Source: an uncultured Paracoccaceae bacterium (GTDB lineage: Bacteria > Pseudomonadota > Alphaproteobacteria > Rhodobacterales > Rhodobacteraceae). Taken from it: 64,000 bases of DNA. Shown piece by piece: positions 46,586-55,803 of the stretch. Below the pieces are notes generated by a model. The model searched no databases and had not been told where the DNA came from. It worked only from the letters and a program-made list of their open reading frames with translations. A program made the position numbers and the translations under genes. How positions within the stretch are numbered: the first letter of the stretch is position 1; the number at the start of each line of letters is the position of its first letter. The stretch is from assembly GCA_947501555.1 (NCBI GenBank), contig CANMWG010000001.1, positions 1,922,001 through 1,986,000 on the forward strand, given 5' to 3'.

Positions 46586-48222
46586 TGCCCGACCTGTGAA
46601 GACAGAGACGTTAGAATATGGGCACGCATATCGGCCATCGACCGGACCTCGGGCGTGGCTTCTGGGATCAGCCCTGTTTGGAATTGCGCGTCCGACAGGG
46701 CATCCACCAGATGTTTTGGCCCAACGATATGCATCGGCACATGTGGCCGTTCGTCCAATGCGATGAACCCTGCCGCCTGATGATCCCCGATGATCAGCAT
46801 CAAGGGTGGGTCCTCTGCATGCAGAGCCGCATAGCCGAACACCACCTGAAGCGCATAATCAATCGCAAGCTTATATTGGTCCCGCACCCGGTCGTAGTCT
46901 TTCCAGACCACGCTAGGCGGATCGCTGGCCTCAACCACCGGGTTGAAGATTGTTCCATCCCCAAGCGCATCCCAGTCCAGCATTTCCGGCACCGGCACCC
47001 AAGGCGCATGGGATGAGCCCAGCGCCATTTGCCCAAAAAGCCGCGTGCCTTCGGAGATCGTGGGCATTAGCAGCCTGTCCATCGCGGCGAAGGTGAATTG
47101 GTCGGGCATTGTGATCCAGTTGAAGGCCAGCCCTTCATACCCCAGATCCGCGGCCGCCAAGACCGTGTCAAACCCCATGAAATCCGCCTCGGGCCAATCC
47201 AGAGTGATTTGCGGCATCACCGCAGCCGTGTGAAATCCGGACTTTGCGGCAAGGTGAAACAGGGTGTCCCGCCCGCTTGTCAAAGCCGCCCCGTAAGAGG
47301 TTTGATTGTCGATCCACAGCCCGTTTGAAAAGGTGGAATGCGCCAGCCAGCTTTGCCCGCCTTGGGTTGGAGACTGCAGCAGGGTTGAGGCCATCGATAA
47401 CCCCAGCCCATCCAACTGCTCTTGGGCCGCGCTTAAGGTTTCGAGATGCAGGTCGGCGTAGAATGGTGTGTCGATGCTGGTCCGTCCGTAGCTTTCGACA
47501 AAGACGACCAGCACATTCCGGTCGACCAGATCAAAGAGGCCCTGTTGGTCCGCAAAGGGATCCTCATCTGCCGCGAGCCGGAAGCTGCGCAGTTCCGCCA
47601 GTGTTTTTCGTGCCATGATCACACGCTCGACCCCGATGCGCGTCGTGAAGGCGGTGCCGGGGGCGTCGTAAGGCAGGCTCCAACGCCGCATTTTTTCCCC
47701 TGCATCAGCGATGACAAGCGCGATTGCGATAACCGCGCCGATGCCTGCGAGGATGCGCATCGGGGGAGCGACTGCAAGCCTGCGCCAGACACCACAGGCC
47801 CACCACAACAGGCCCGTTATGCAAAGGACAATTGCAATAGCGAGGACGACAGCCGCATTGGCAGCGAATGATCCCAATGTACCCACAAGTAGGTCGTGCA
47901 GGGATGACACCAGCGGCAGGTCGGACACCGGATTAAAGCCCCGGTTCAGGCTTGTGTACATGATGAAATCAGCGGCTTTGAGCGTGGCGATCAGGGTCAG
48001 GACCGCCACGAGCGCCAGGCAAATGTAGTTGCCAACGTGCCGTTGCCCAACGGCAATCAGCATCAGCACAATGGTGGGCAGTTCAAGCGGGAAGAGCAGC
48101 AGCGCGTCCCATGCTATCGCGGCCGGGTGGTTGGGTTGGATCAGGACCAAATCCAACACCAAAGTGGCCATGATGATGGGCACGATCACACGGATGTTTA
48201 GAGGGTGTCGCGTCAACATCAT
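46582..48222 (-). CDS. Membrane sulfatase / phosphotransferase-like protein
   Basis: The 546-residue protein starts at the ATGATG at 48222, overlapping the CDP-alcohol gene. There are five N-terminal membrane helices (residues 1-180) and a periplasmic alkaline-phosphatase-superfamily domain: NVLVVFVESYGRTS metal strand, GGQSWLAHSTFSNG around the nucleophile Ser/Thr, and the C-terminal LMLIIGDHQAAG metal site. The architecture matches LTA-synthase/phosphoethanolamine-transferase relatives, so it may transfer a phospho-alcohol head group from a phospholipid. Confidence 0.8.
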   Translation of the reverse strand: MMLTRHPLNIRVIVPIIMATLVLDLVLIQPNHPAAIAWDALLLFPLELPTIVLMLIAVGQRHVGNYICLALVAVLTLIATLKAADFIMYTSLNRGFNPVSDLPLVSSLHDLLVGTLGSFAANAAVVLAIAIVLCITGLLWWACGVWRRLAVAPPMRILAGIGAVIAIALVIADAGEKMRRWSLPYDAPGTAFTTRIGVERVIMARKTLAELRSFRLAADEDPFADQQGLFDLVDRNVLVVFVESYGRTSIDTPFYADLHLETLSAAQEQLDGLGLSMASTLLQSPTQGGQSWLAHSTFSNGLWIDNQTSYGAALTSGRDTLFHLAAKSGFHTAAVMPQITLDWPEADFMGFDTVLAAADLGYEGLAFNWITMPDQFTFAAMDRLLMPTISEGTRLFGQMALGSSHAPWVPVPEMLDWDALGDGTIFNPVVEASDPPSVVWKDYDRVRDQYKLAIDYALQVVFGYAALHAEDPPLMLIIGDHQAAGFIALDERPHVPMHIVGPKHLVDALSDAQFQTGLIPEATPEVRSMADMRAHILTSLSSQVGQ

Positions 48223-48980
48223 TGCGCCTTCTTCCACAGCCAAAGGGTATCACGTCCGAAAGACCACAGCAGTGCCACGGTCACGGCCCCCGCCACAAGC
48301 TCAATCCGTCCACCGGCGAGCAATGGCACCTGCAGCGCGATCAGCGCCGCGATTTGAAAGACGCAGACGGCTTTGCGGCTGAACTTTTCCGGCAAGGGCT
48401 GATCGAGCCATGGTGCGACCATCTTGCCAAGGCCAAACAGATAGTAAGGCACGCCCAGCAGGATCACATAAGCCCCCGCGACCCCATTCAGCGCTGCGAA
48501 AACGGCAAGGATCAGCGCGAAGGCGGCGTCGACCTCAACATCGAAACGCGCACCGAAATCTGACGCCAACCCTTGTTTGCGGGCCAGCCAACCATCGACG
48601 CCATCAAGGGCCAGCGCCACCGCAGCCAAGCCGAATGTGTACCAAGAGGGCGACAGCCCCGCGAGCAAAGCAATCAACAAAATGCCCACGATCACCAACC
48701 GGCCAAGCGTCACGATATTGCACCAGCCGAGTGCGCCATGTGTATAGCTGCGGGTCAGATGCAGGCCGATCACAATGACAGCGGCGATGTAAGCCGCTGT
48801 CCCGATTTTTACCGCAGTGAACCCGGCGGGATCATATTGGATCAGGTACAGGCCGCAGAACACCAACAAGACCGTGCCTGTTGTCGCCGCCCAAAAAAAC
48901 GAAGCGAGAGGCGAAGAAAACAAGACGTTACGCTGTGCCATATTGTTGTTCTCAAACCGGTTTGCTTGTGCAGTTTTCAT
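48219..48980 (-). CDS. CDP-alcohol phosphatidyltransferase
   Basis: The frame has 253 residues; ATG 48941 (MAQRNV) is an alternative start. Six membrane helices surround the complete family motif LDGVDGWLARKQGLASDFGA then RFDVEVDA (D-x2-DG-x2-AR-x8-G-x3-D-x3-D). It condenses a CDP-activated lipid or alcohol with an alcohol acceptor, giving a phosphodiester lipid. It is the first gene of a five-gene operon in which every junction is a four-base overlap. Confidence 0.9.
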   Translation of the reverse strand: MKTAQANRFENNNMAQRNVLFSSPLASFFWAATTGTVLLVFCGLYLIQYDPAGFTAVKIGTAAYIAAVIVIGLHLTRSYTHGALGWCNIVTLGRLVIVGILLIALLAGLSPSWYTFGLAAVALALDGVDGWLARKQGLASDFGARFDVEVDAAFALILAVFAALNGVAGAYVILLGVPYYLFGLGKMVAPWLDQPLPEKFSRKAVCVFQIAALIALQVPLLAGGRIELVAGAVTVALLWSFGRDTLWLWKKAQ

Positions 48981-49007
48981 AAATCAGTCTTTTTTGTTCG
49001 TGTCTGA

Positions 49008-49038
49008 GAATATTACGCCCCAGCCAGGCGTAATATTC
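49008..49038. promoter_or_regulatory. 12-bp inverted repeat between divergent operons
   Basis: GAATATTACGCC and GGCGTAATATTC are perfect arms with a seven-base spacer, lying between the lipid operon and the cytochrome b561 gene. The AT-rich outer parts and the central position suit an operator that serves both directions. Confidence 0.55.
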
Positions 49039-49071
49039 ACGAAGCTCGAAAAAAACATTGGAGATCGGAAG

Positions 49072-49626
49072 ATGACAGCCACAACAAAGCAATATAGCGG
49101 AGCATCCCGTTTGATCCACTGGGTCATGGCAATCCTGGTAATTGGGATGATCCCCATTGGGTTCCTTATGGTGCAGCAAGGGCTGAGCCGCAGCTTACAG
49201 AACTTTTTGTTTATCTCGCACAAGAACATCGGTGTGTTGCTGTTGATCCTGGTTTTCGTCCGTCTGTTCAATCGCTGGCGCAACCCGCCGAACCTTGAAC
49301 CCGTCGAAATGGCCCCTATTCAGGCCTTTGCGGCCCATATGACCCATATCGCGCTTTATGGTCTGCTGTTGATTATGCCGCTTGCGGGCTACATCCGCGT
49401 GAGGGCTGGTGGATTTCCGATTGAAAGTCTTGATGCGATGGGCATTCCTGCATTGGTCCCGCGTTCAGAGGCTTTGGCGGAGGCTGCGAAAGCAGTACAT
49501 TTCTACGGCTCATACGCAATCGCCGGGGTGTTATTGATGCATATTGGGGCGGCATGTTTCCATGCACTCGTGCTGAAAGACGGCGTGATGTCGCGCATGT
49601 GGCCGCCTTTTGGCAAGCGGACATAA
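49072..49626 (+). CDS. Cytochrome b561 (di-heme membrane protein)
   Basis: The protein has 184 residues; ATG 49072 follows a GGAGATCGGAAG ribosome site. Four membrane helices carry the heme-ligand His residues: SRLIHWVMAIL, ISHKNIGVLLL, MTHIALYGLLLI and LLMHIGAACFHAL. Bacterial b561 proteins pass electrons from quinol to periplasmic or oxidative-stress functions. It begins the plus-strand unit followed by the opg genes. Confidence 0.9.
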   Translation: MTATTKQYSGASRLIHWVMAILVIGMIPIGFLMVQQGLSRSLQNFLFISHKNIGVLLLILVFVRLFNRWRNPPNLEPVEMAPIQAFAAHMTHIALYGLLLIMPLAGYIRVRAGGFPIESLDAMGIPALVPRSEALAEAAKAVHFYGSYAIAGVLLMHIGAACFHALVLKDGVMSRMWPPFGKRT

Positions 49627-49734
49627 GCTCATCCGCCACCAACTGGGGCCCGTTGGCCTTGGCGTCGTGAAGAAATGGGCGCAGCTATGGGGCTGGCCCA
49701 TATTTACAACGATCGAATTTGAAGGACATGAGAC

Positions 49735-51318
49735 TTGTCAATTGCGGAACATCTGACAAAGCACAGTGGGGGCGCCCGCGCTCTTCAGCGCACCACGCGC
49801 CTATCGCCGATGTTTGCCTTCGTCGTTTTGAATGCCTGCTTGTCCTTAGCCGTGTTTTTGAGCTTCGTTCTGGCTGTTGATACGTGGTCTGGCCCTGTCG
49901 TCGCGATTTCGTTTTTGGTTTTGGTCAATGCCATCTGGATTTCTGGCGGGGCAGCAACCGCGATCTTGGGGCTATTTACCCGCCCTGCGCAAAGGCAAAA
50001 CCTGCCTGCATCCTGGCAACCAACTGACACGACCGCAATTTTGATCACATTGTGCCGTGAGGACCCTGCACCAGTGGTCGACTACCTAAGTGACCTCACC
50101 AAAGGTATCGCGCGGACCGGCCTGCACAAATCGACCCAGGTTTTTATTCTGTCCGACACATCTGGAGAAAACGCGGTCCGTCGCGAAGAAGCGGCACTCT
50201 CCCCTTTGGTTCACGCAGGGCTAATCCGCTATCGCCGCCGCACCCAGAACACAGGCCACAAGCCCGGCAATATCGCGGATTGGTTGACCGCTCATGGGGA
50301 CCGTTTTGATCACATGCTGGTTATGGATGCCGATAGTAAAATGACGGCGTCCTGCATCCGGGATATGATCTGGCGGATGGAACAGGCTCCGAACACCGGA
50401 TTATTGCAGGCAGGGATCGCCCTTGTGCCGGGGCGGAGCCTGTTTGGAAAGTACCAGCGGACCGCGTCCCGATTACTGTCGCGCAACTTTGGCCGTGGGT
50501 TTGGCGCATGGTCTGGCAAAACGGCGAATTATTGGGGGCATAATGCCATTATCCGGGTGCAGGCCTTTCGGACGGCCGCACGTTTGCCCCAACTGCCCGG
50601 CAACGCCCCGTTTGGTGGGGCCATTCTGAGCCATGATTTTGTTGAGGCCGCTTGGATGCGCCGCGCCGGGTGGGACATTGAAATGGCCCCTGATATCCAA
50701 GGCAGTGCCGAGGATGCGCCACAGACTTTGGCCGCATTTTTCCGCCGGGATCGGCGCTGGTGCCAAGGCAACCTGCAGCATCTGCGCATTTTGTGCCAGC
50801 CAGGTCTGCATCCGCTGAGCCGGTTCCATCTGATCACCGGGATATTCAGCTATATCGCCGCACCGATCTGGTTGTTGCTTGTTGTTTTTCTCAGCTTCGG
50901 CACCGTTTCTGTCTCGGGTTATGCCTCTGTTTTTCTGGTGGGTGCCGTTCTTTTGACCCCAAAAATATGCGCCCTGGCTGACAACCTGCCCCGTGCGCGT
51001 ACCCGGCATCGACGCCTTGTGATCATCAAGGCTGCCGCGTTTGAATTGATCGTTTCGGCCTTGGTGGCCCCGCTCATCCTGTTGCGCCATGCCACATCGG
51101 TGGTCTCAATTCTGCTGGGCCAGGATTGCGGATGGAAATCGGGTCGTACACCTCTGTTCCAGCTGCCCGATGGCTGGATTGAGGGCGCGCTTGGTCTAGC
51201 GGTACTTGGGTTTGCAGCGACACACGGGGTTGCTGATACCATCTGGCTTGCCCCGATTTTTCTGCCATTGTTGATTGCACCATTGTTTGTCCCCATGCTG
51301 AACCGGAGGGTCCCATGA
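49735..51318 (+). CDS. opgH: Glucans biosynthesis glucosyltransferase H
   Basis: The 527-residue protein starts with TTG 49735 (GAAGGA about 8 bases upstream). It has two N-terminal membrane helices, a GT2 domain with MLVMDADSKM and the processive-type motif RRDRRWCQGNLQH, and about four C-terminal helices. It polymerises UDP-glucose into osmoregulated periplasmic glucan and exports it. It is shorter than the E. coli protein, lacking long terminal extensions. It overlaps opgG by four bases. Confidence 0.92.
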   Translation: MSIAEHLTKHSGGARALQRTTRLSPMFAFVVLNACLSLAVFLSFVLAVDTWSGPVVAISFLVLVNAIWISGGAATAILGLFTRPAQRQNLPASWQPTDTTAILITLCREDPAPVVDYLSDLTKGIARTGLHKSTQVFILSDTSGENAVRREEAALSPLVHAGLIRYRRRTQNTGHKPGNIADWLTAHGDRFDHMLVMDADSKMTASCIRDMIWRMEQAPNTGLLQAGIALVPGRSLFGKYQRTASRLLSRNFGRGFGAWSGKTANYWGHNAIIRVQAFRTAARLPQLPGNAPFGGAILSHDFVEAAWMRRAGWDIEMAPDIQGSAEDAPQTLAAFFRRDRRWCQGNLQHLRILCQPGLHPLSRFHLITGIFSYIAAPIWLLLVVFLSFGTVSVSGYASVFLVGAVLLTPKICALADNLPRARTRHRRLVIIKAAAFELIVSALVAPLILLRHATSVVSILLGQDCGWKSGRTPLFQLPDGWIEGALGLAVLGFAATHGVADTIWLAPIFLPLLIAPLFVPMLNRRVP

Positions 51319-52814
51319 ATCGTCGTAATTTCCTAGCAAGCACCGCCATTGCAGCGGTGTTGCACGCAAATACAGGCTTTGCTCAGGACGAGATATCTTT
51401 GCTGCAGACCGCCCGCGCCCTGCGCGATCAACCTTATGTTCCCAATACAACGCCTCTTTCGCCGCCCTTTGCTGATTTGACCTATGATGCCTTCCGCGGG
51501 ATTCGCCCGATCCCCGGCATAACGGCGATGATGCCCCATGGTGACAAATTTGCCGTCGATCTTTTGCCGCCGGGCCTTTATTTTCCTGATCCGGTCAAGA
51601 TTGATCAGATGACCTCAGAGGGCCTGAGCGAGATCGCCTTTAGCCCGAACCTTTTCACCTATGAGCCCCGTTATTTCGATGCAATTCCCGAAACCAGCCC
51701 CGGGGCTGGCTTTACCGGTATGCGCCTGCGCTATCCGCTGAACACGCCCGAGCAAATGGATGAAGTGCTGGTGATGCAAGGGGCCAGCTATTTCCGCGCC
51801 ATTGGTGAGGCGATGGTTTACGGCCTGTCCGCCCGCACGGTGGCGATTGGAACCGGTGGGCCTGTGGCGGAAGAGTTTCCCCGTTTTGTCCATTTGCGCC
51901 TGCACCCCGCCCAAGGGGATGCTGTCCGCATTGAGGGCGTCATCGACAGCCCCTCACTCACTGGGCATCTGCATATGACCCTTTATCCCGGCAAGAACAC
52001 ACATATGGATATCGTCACCACGCTTTTCCCGCGTGTGGATGTGGATGACATTGGGATTGCCCCGGTGACCTCAATGTATTTGAAAGGGCCGATGTTATCG
52101 GCGGCCTCTGATGATTTCCGCCCTCGGGTCCATGACAGCGACGTGCTGGTTGTTGAGAATGGCGCAGGCGAACATTTGTGGCGTCCGGTAGCGAACCCCC
52201 GCGCGGTTGAGACATCGGCCTTTTCCGACACTTCACCCAAAGCCTTTGGCCTTTACCAAACATCCCGCACGTTTGAGAGCTTTCAAGACACTGAGGCCCG
52301 TTATCACGACCGCCCCTCGGTCCGGGTCGCCCCGCATGGGCCTTGGGGAGCGGGCGCTGTCATGCTGGTGGAAATCCCCACGGGTGATGAATTCATGGAT
52401 AACATCGTCGCCTTCTGGCGCCCGCAAGAGGTCTTGGCGGCCGGGCAGGAATACAGCTTTGCCTATGGTCTAACGTGGACCCGCGATCAGCCGGATGTGG
52501 GGCATTTGCCCGCGATCATGCAAGGACGCAGTGGTCGGGAACATGATCAACCGGGATTCCGCCGTTATGTGATTGATGTCGCCACTGCTGCAGAGGACGC
52601 AGTGCTGGACTATGCGGTCAGCGAAGGGGCCGAGATTAAAGGGGCCAGCACCTTCCCCTTGCCCGGGCAGGATGCGACCCGCATGACGTTCCTGTTTTCG
52701 CCCGGTGATCTGCCGGCTGCTGAAATCCGGATCAGCCTGCGTGCGGCAGATGGCACACCGCTCAGCCCGGTATGGCTGCACCGTTGGACGCCTGCACGGG
52801 ACGGGGGTGTCTGA
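51315..52814 (+). CDS. opgG: Glucans biosynthesis protein G/D
   Basis: The protein has 499 residues. The N-terminus MNRRNFLASTAIAAVLHANT has an RRxFL twin-arginine pattern, as in OpgD, although a Sec route is possible. The family fold is clear: FADLTYDAFRGIRPIPG, MRLRYPLNTPEQMDEV, FPRFVHLRLHPAQ and RDQPDVGHLP. It acts in the periplasm on the glucan backbone made by OpgH. Confidence 0.92.
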   Translation: MNRRNFLASTAIAAVLHANTGFAQDEISLLQTARALRDQPYVPNTTPLSPPFADLTYDAFRGIRPIPGITAMMPHGDKFAVDLLPPGLYFPDPVKIDQMTSEGLSEIAFSPNLFTYEPRYFDAIPETSPGAGFTGMRLRYPLNTPEQMDEVLVMQGASYFRAIGEAMVYGLSARTVAIGTGGPVAEEFPRFVHLRLHPAQGDAVRIEGVIDSPSLTGHLHMTLYPGKNTHMDIVTTLFPRVDVDDIGIAPVTSMYLKGPMLSAASDDFRPRVHDSDVLVVENGAGEHLWRPVANPRAVETSAFSDTSPKAFGLYQTSRTFESFQDTEARYHDRPSVRVAPHGPWGAGAVMLVEIPTGDEFMDNIVAFWRPQEVLAAGQEYSFAYGLTWTRDQPDVGHLPAIMQGRSGREHDQPGFRRYVIDVATAAEDAVLDYAVSEGAEIKGASTFPLPGQDATRMTFLFSPGDLPAAEIRISLRAADGTPLSPVWLHRWTPARDGGV

Positions 52815-52819
52815 TGGCC

Positions 52820-53560
52820 CTATTGCAGCGCAATCTCTGCGGCCAGCGGACGGTGGTCCGAAGCGATGCGGATCCCTGGCCCATCCAGCACATGGGTGGA
52901 CAAGACACGCGCCGGATCAGTTGCAAGCACGCGGTCCAGCGGCAGGATGGGGCGCGAGATGGGAAAGGTTCCCTTGGCGGGTCCTTTGAATGCTGTGCCC
53001 AGCAGGCGTGGCGACAGGGCCAATCCACCCCAGGGGCGCCATTCGTTCAGGTCCCCCACCAGAACCGTCGGCCGCGGACCGCTGCGAAACATGAATTGGC
53101 TGACCGTGCGCATCTGCGCCCAGCGCAGCCCCTGTCCCAAAGACAGATGGGTCCCAATCAGCCGAAAGCGCATGCCATCTCGCGCAAGATCGGCCACGAC
53201 CGCCCCGCGGTGGCAATGGCCCGGCAGATCAAGCAGGGTCATGGCCTCTACCGTCAGGCCTGGGTGCAAAAACAGGATCACACCCAGAAATCCATGACTG
53301 CCCGCCGACCAACGCCGGGCAACATCAACATGGGCATATTTCAGGCCGGTAACCTGTTCGATGGCAGCGATGTCCAGAAGCCCCGCATGGGGCGGGCATT
53401 CTTCATCGGCCTCTTGCAAGATCAGCGCATCCACACCCTCCGCCCAAATCTCATCGGCCAGCACCTGCACAATTCGGCCCGGATCGACCTGCCCGTCATT
53501 GCCGCGGCATCGGTGGATGTTCCAACTGATGCAGGAAAAGCGCGGCGCGATAGAGGTCAT
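52820..53560 (-). CDS. Endonuclease/exonuclease/phosphatase family protein
   Basis: The 246-residue protein of the EEP superfamily has FSCISWNIHRCRG (catalytic Asn), LILQEADEE (metal Glu), IGTHLSL, LVGDLNEWR (Asp-x-Asn) and the terminal IASDHRPLAAEI. It has no signal peptide. Substrates in this family range from DNA to phospholipids and the specificity is unknown. It converges with opgG and is divergent from the pterin-like operon, with about 150 bp of promoter DNA between. Confidence 0.88.
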   Translation of the reverse strand: MTSIAPRFSCISWNIHRCRGNDGQVDPGRIVQVLADEIWAEGVDALILQEADEECPPHAGLLDIAAIEQVTGLKYAHVDVARRWSAGSHGFLGVILFLHPGLTVEAMTLLDLPGHCHRGAVVADLARDGMRFRLIGTHLSLGQGLRWAQMRTVSQFMFRSGPRPTVLVGDLNEWRPWGGLALSPRLLGTAFKGPAKGTFPISRPILPLDRVLATDPARVLSTHVLDGPGIRIASDHRPLAAEIALQ

Positions 53561-53712
53561 GGTCGCGGGTCCTTTTCAGATCATTCACCCTTTGGGTGTC
53601 GCCAAGGCGATGCCCGTGGATCACACTGATGCATTTGCTATGATGCATCGCCAAACAACAAAGGAAGTACACTGTCTAATGCTGAAATCAAATCAAACAC
53701 CTGGGGTCGTCT

Positions 53713-54108
53713 ATGTTTGCCGTTGAAGTTCGAGATCACGTGATGATTGCCCACTCTTTGCCCTCACCGGTGTTTGGGCCCGCACAAGGCATGCATGGGG
53801 CGACTTTTGTCGTCGACGCCGCATTCTTTACCGAGGATTTGGACGAAAATGGTCTTGTTGTCGATATGGGGCTGGCAACCGAGGCACTATCGGCGGCATT
53901 GGCCCCCTTGAAATATGCCAATCTTGATGAGGTCCCGGAATTCAAGGGCAAGATCACCACAACAGAATTCCTGTGCCACCACATCTGGCAGCAGTTGCGC
54001 GATGCTGTGTTGAACACCGGCCTGGGTGGCGGCGGGCGTGTGCGCCGCATCAAGGTGTCGCTGGAAGAAAGCCACGTGGCCCGTGGTTGGTACGAGGCGG
54101 ATATCTAA
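53713..54108 (+). CDS. Degenerate 6-pyruvoyl-tetrahydropterin-synthase homologue
   Basis: The 131-residue PTPS/QueD-fold protein begins MFAVEVRDHVMIAHSLPSPV. The first zinc His (AHSLP) is kept. The usual catalytic Cys before the HGH motif is absent (PAQGMHGATFVVD), the second His of HGH is Ala, and the catalytic LDHH block reads KYANLDEV. A Glu near the end (SLEESHVARGWYEA) is kept. Conventional lyase chemistry is therefore unlikely; it may bind a pterin-like ligand. It is the first gene of a six-gene operon. Confidence 0.78.
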   Translation: MFAVEVRDHVMIAHSLPSPVFGPAQGMHGATFVVDAAFFTEDLDENGLVVDMGLATEALSAALAPLKYANLDEVPEFKGKITTTEFLCHHIWQQLRDAVLNTGLGGGGRVRRIKVSLEESHVARGWYEADI

Positions 54109-54109
54109 G

Positions 54110-54880
54110 ATGTCGTTTTCGCCGGATTGGTTGGCCCTGCGCGAACCTGTCGATTGCGCCGCACGCGATAGCGCATTGCTATCGCGCGCGGCAGCGATCG
54201 CAGGACCCGATGCTATCGTTTTGGATTTGGGCAGCGGGACAGGGTCAACCGCGCGGGCCTTTCGGCATGCGATATGCGCGTCCTGGACATGGCGCTTTCT
54301 TGATGGGGACGCTGGCCTGCTTGATATCGCAAAGACCCGCCACCCCGGATCAGAATGCGTGACCATGAACCTGCGCGATATCGATGATCTGCCGCTTGAT
54401 GGGGTCGGGCTGGTGACCGCATCGGCATTGTTGGATTTGATGCCCTATGCGTGGATGTGTCAGCTGGCCGAACGGCTGAGCAGAGCAAATATACCATTCT
54501 ATGCAGCATTGAACTACGATGGTCAGATGCAATGGACGCCCGCATCGGATTTCGATCAATCGATCACCCAGTCATTTAATGACCATCAGCAAACCGATAA
54601 GGGCATCGGCCCAGCGATGGGTCCGAAGTCGGGTCAGCTTGCCGCACAAGCCCTATCCGAGCATGGGTTTGAGGTGGCTTTGGCACAAAGCCCTTGGCAG
54701 ATCGCATCGCAGGACGATGAATTGCACAGCCAATTGATTGCAGGCATTGGTGACGCGGCCGATGAGCTTGGCAATGAACTTGCCAGCGCGTGGGTGGCAA
54801 AAAGAACTGCGCAGGTGGCCACGACCTGCGCCATCATTGGCCATACGGACGTCTTGGCATGGCCTCAGGCGGCGGTTTGA
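54110..54880 (+). CDS. SAM-dependent methyltransferase-like protein
   Basis: The protein has 256 residues; ATG 54110 starts one base after the upstream stop. The SAM-binding motif IVLDLGSGTGSTARAF, the acidic RFLDGDAGLLDIA strand and LVTASALLDLMPY are visible. Target atom is unknown; context suggests methylation of the pterin/pyrimidine product or its precursor. The remainder is a helical cap domain without named family. Confidence 0.78.
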   Translation: MSFSPDWLALREPVDCAARDSALLSRAAAIAGPDAIVLDLGSGTGSTARAFRHAICASWTWRFLDGDAGLLDIAKTRHPGSECVTMNLRDIDDLPLDGVGLVTASALLDLMPYAWMCQLAERLSRANIPFYAALNYDGQMQWTPASDFDQSITQSFNDHQQTDKGIGPAMGPKSGQLAAQALSEHGFEVALAQSPWQIASQDDELHSQLIAGIGDAADELGNELASAWVAKRTAQVATTCAIIGHTDVLAWPQAAV

Positions 54881-54962
54881 CCCTATTTTCATGGAAGATC
54901 ACTCACCAAAAATCGCCGGCCACCAAAAAACTTCGTCTGTCGGCGATGTATAGGAGAATAAA

Positions 54963-55760
54963 TTGCAGCGGTTAGACGTAACACAAAGAGTATGGGAAAG
55001 GATACGCGCTGTGAAATCCGGGACAAACGCTTTGTCGGCGACCGATTGGACCCCAGGAGAGGCCCAAGCGCTTGCGCTTTATGGCCCGCTGGTGGCTCCG
55101 CGCGACACGCCTTTTGTCGTGGCGCAAATCGGCCAATCTCTGGATGGGCGCGTGGCGACAGAGACGGGCGATGCGCAGGATATCTCCGGTCAAGACGGTT
55201 TGACCCATTTACACCGCCTCCGCGCTTTGGTCGATGCCGTCGTGATCGGGGTTGGCACGGCGGTGCATGATGATCCGCAGCTAACTGTTCGGTTGGCCGA
55301 TGGCGACAGCCCGGCACGCGTTGTGATCGATCCTGAGGGCCGTTTGCCCAATGATGCAAAGCTGTTGCACGATGTCTCGGTCCGCCGGATTGTCATTCAA
55401 GTTGTTGAAAAGGGCCGGCCCGAAGGTGTTGAGACCGTTACCCTTTCCCGTGCTGACTGGATTTGCCCTAACGCCATCATTTCAGAGCTGACCAAGCTTG
55501 GTTTCAACCGGATCTTGGTTGAGGGCGGCGCGATCACCATAGCCCAGTTCCTTGAAGCAGATCTTTTGGACCGGCTTCATGTGGCCGTGGCCCCTTTGTT
55601 GATCGGATCTGGGCCCCAATCGCTGACCACCTCCCCAGTTGGCACGCTGGCCGCCGCACGCCGCCCCAAGACGGAAGTTTATGATTTAGGCTCGGACATC
55701 CTGTTCGATTGCCAACTTACCGCCAATACGAATGCAGACGCCGGTGCACAGGATGCCTGA
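54963..55760 (+). CDS. RibD-type pyrimidine reductase, no deaminase domain
   Basis: The 265-residue protein starts with TTG 54963 after AGGAG (7-base spacing). Residues about 49-255 are the RibD_C/DHFR-like reductase: AQIGQSLDGRVATETGDAQD, HRLRALVDAVVIGVGTAVHD, and ILVEGGAITIAQFLEADLLD. Proteobacterial RibD normally carries an N-terminal deaminase, missing here. It likely reduces the ribosyl side chain of the GTP cyclohydrolase II product to ribityl. Confidence 0.85.
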   Translation: MQRLDVTQRVWERIRAVKSGTNALSATDWTPGEAQALALYGPLVAPRDTPFVVAQIGQSLDGRVATETGDAQDISGQDGLTHLHRLRALVDAVVIGVGTAVHDDPQLTVRLADGDSPARVVIDPEGRLPNDAKLLHDVSVRRIVIQVVEKGRPEGVETVTLSRADWICPNAIISELTKLGFNRILVEGGAITIAQFLEADLLDRLHVAVAPLLIGSGPQSLTTSPVGTLAAARRPKTEVYDLGSDILFDCQLTANTNADAGAQDA

Positions 55761-55803
55761 TCCTGCCCGCAAACAGGGTAGTACCCATAAGAAGGACAAG
55801 ACA

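Noticed and set aside
52772..53629. Open frame of 285 codons on the plus strand
   Set aside because: It overlaps the EEP-family gene on the other strand, which has clear catalytic motifs; the plus-strand product is Gln/Arg-rich shadow sequence.
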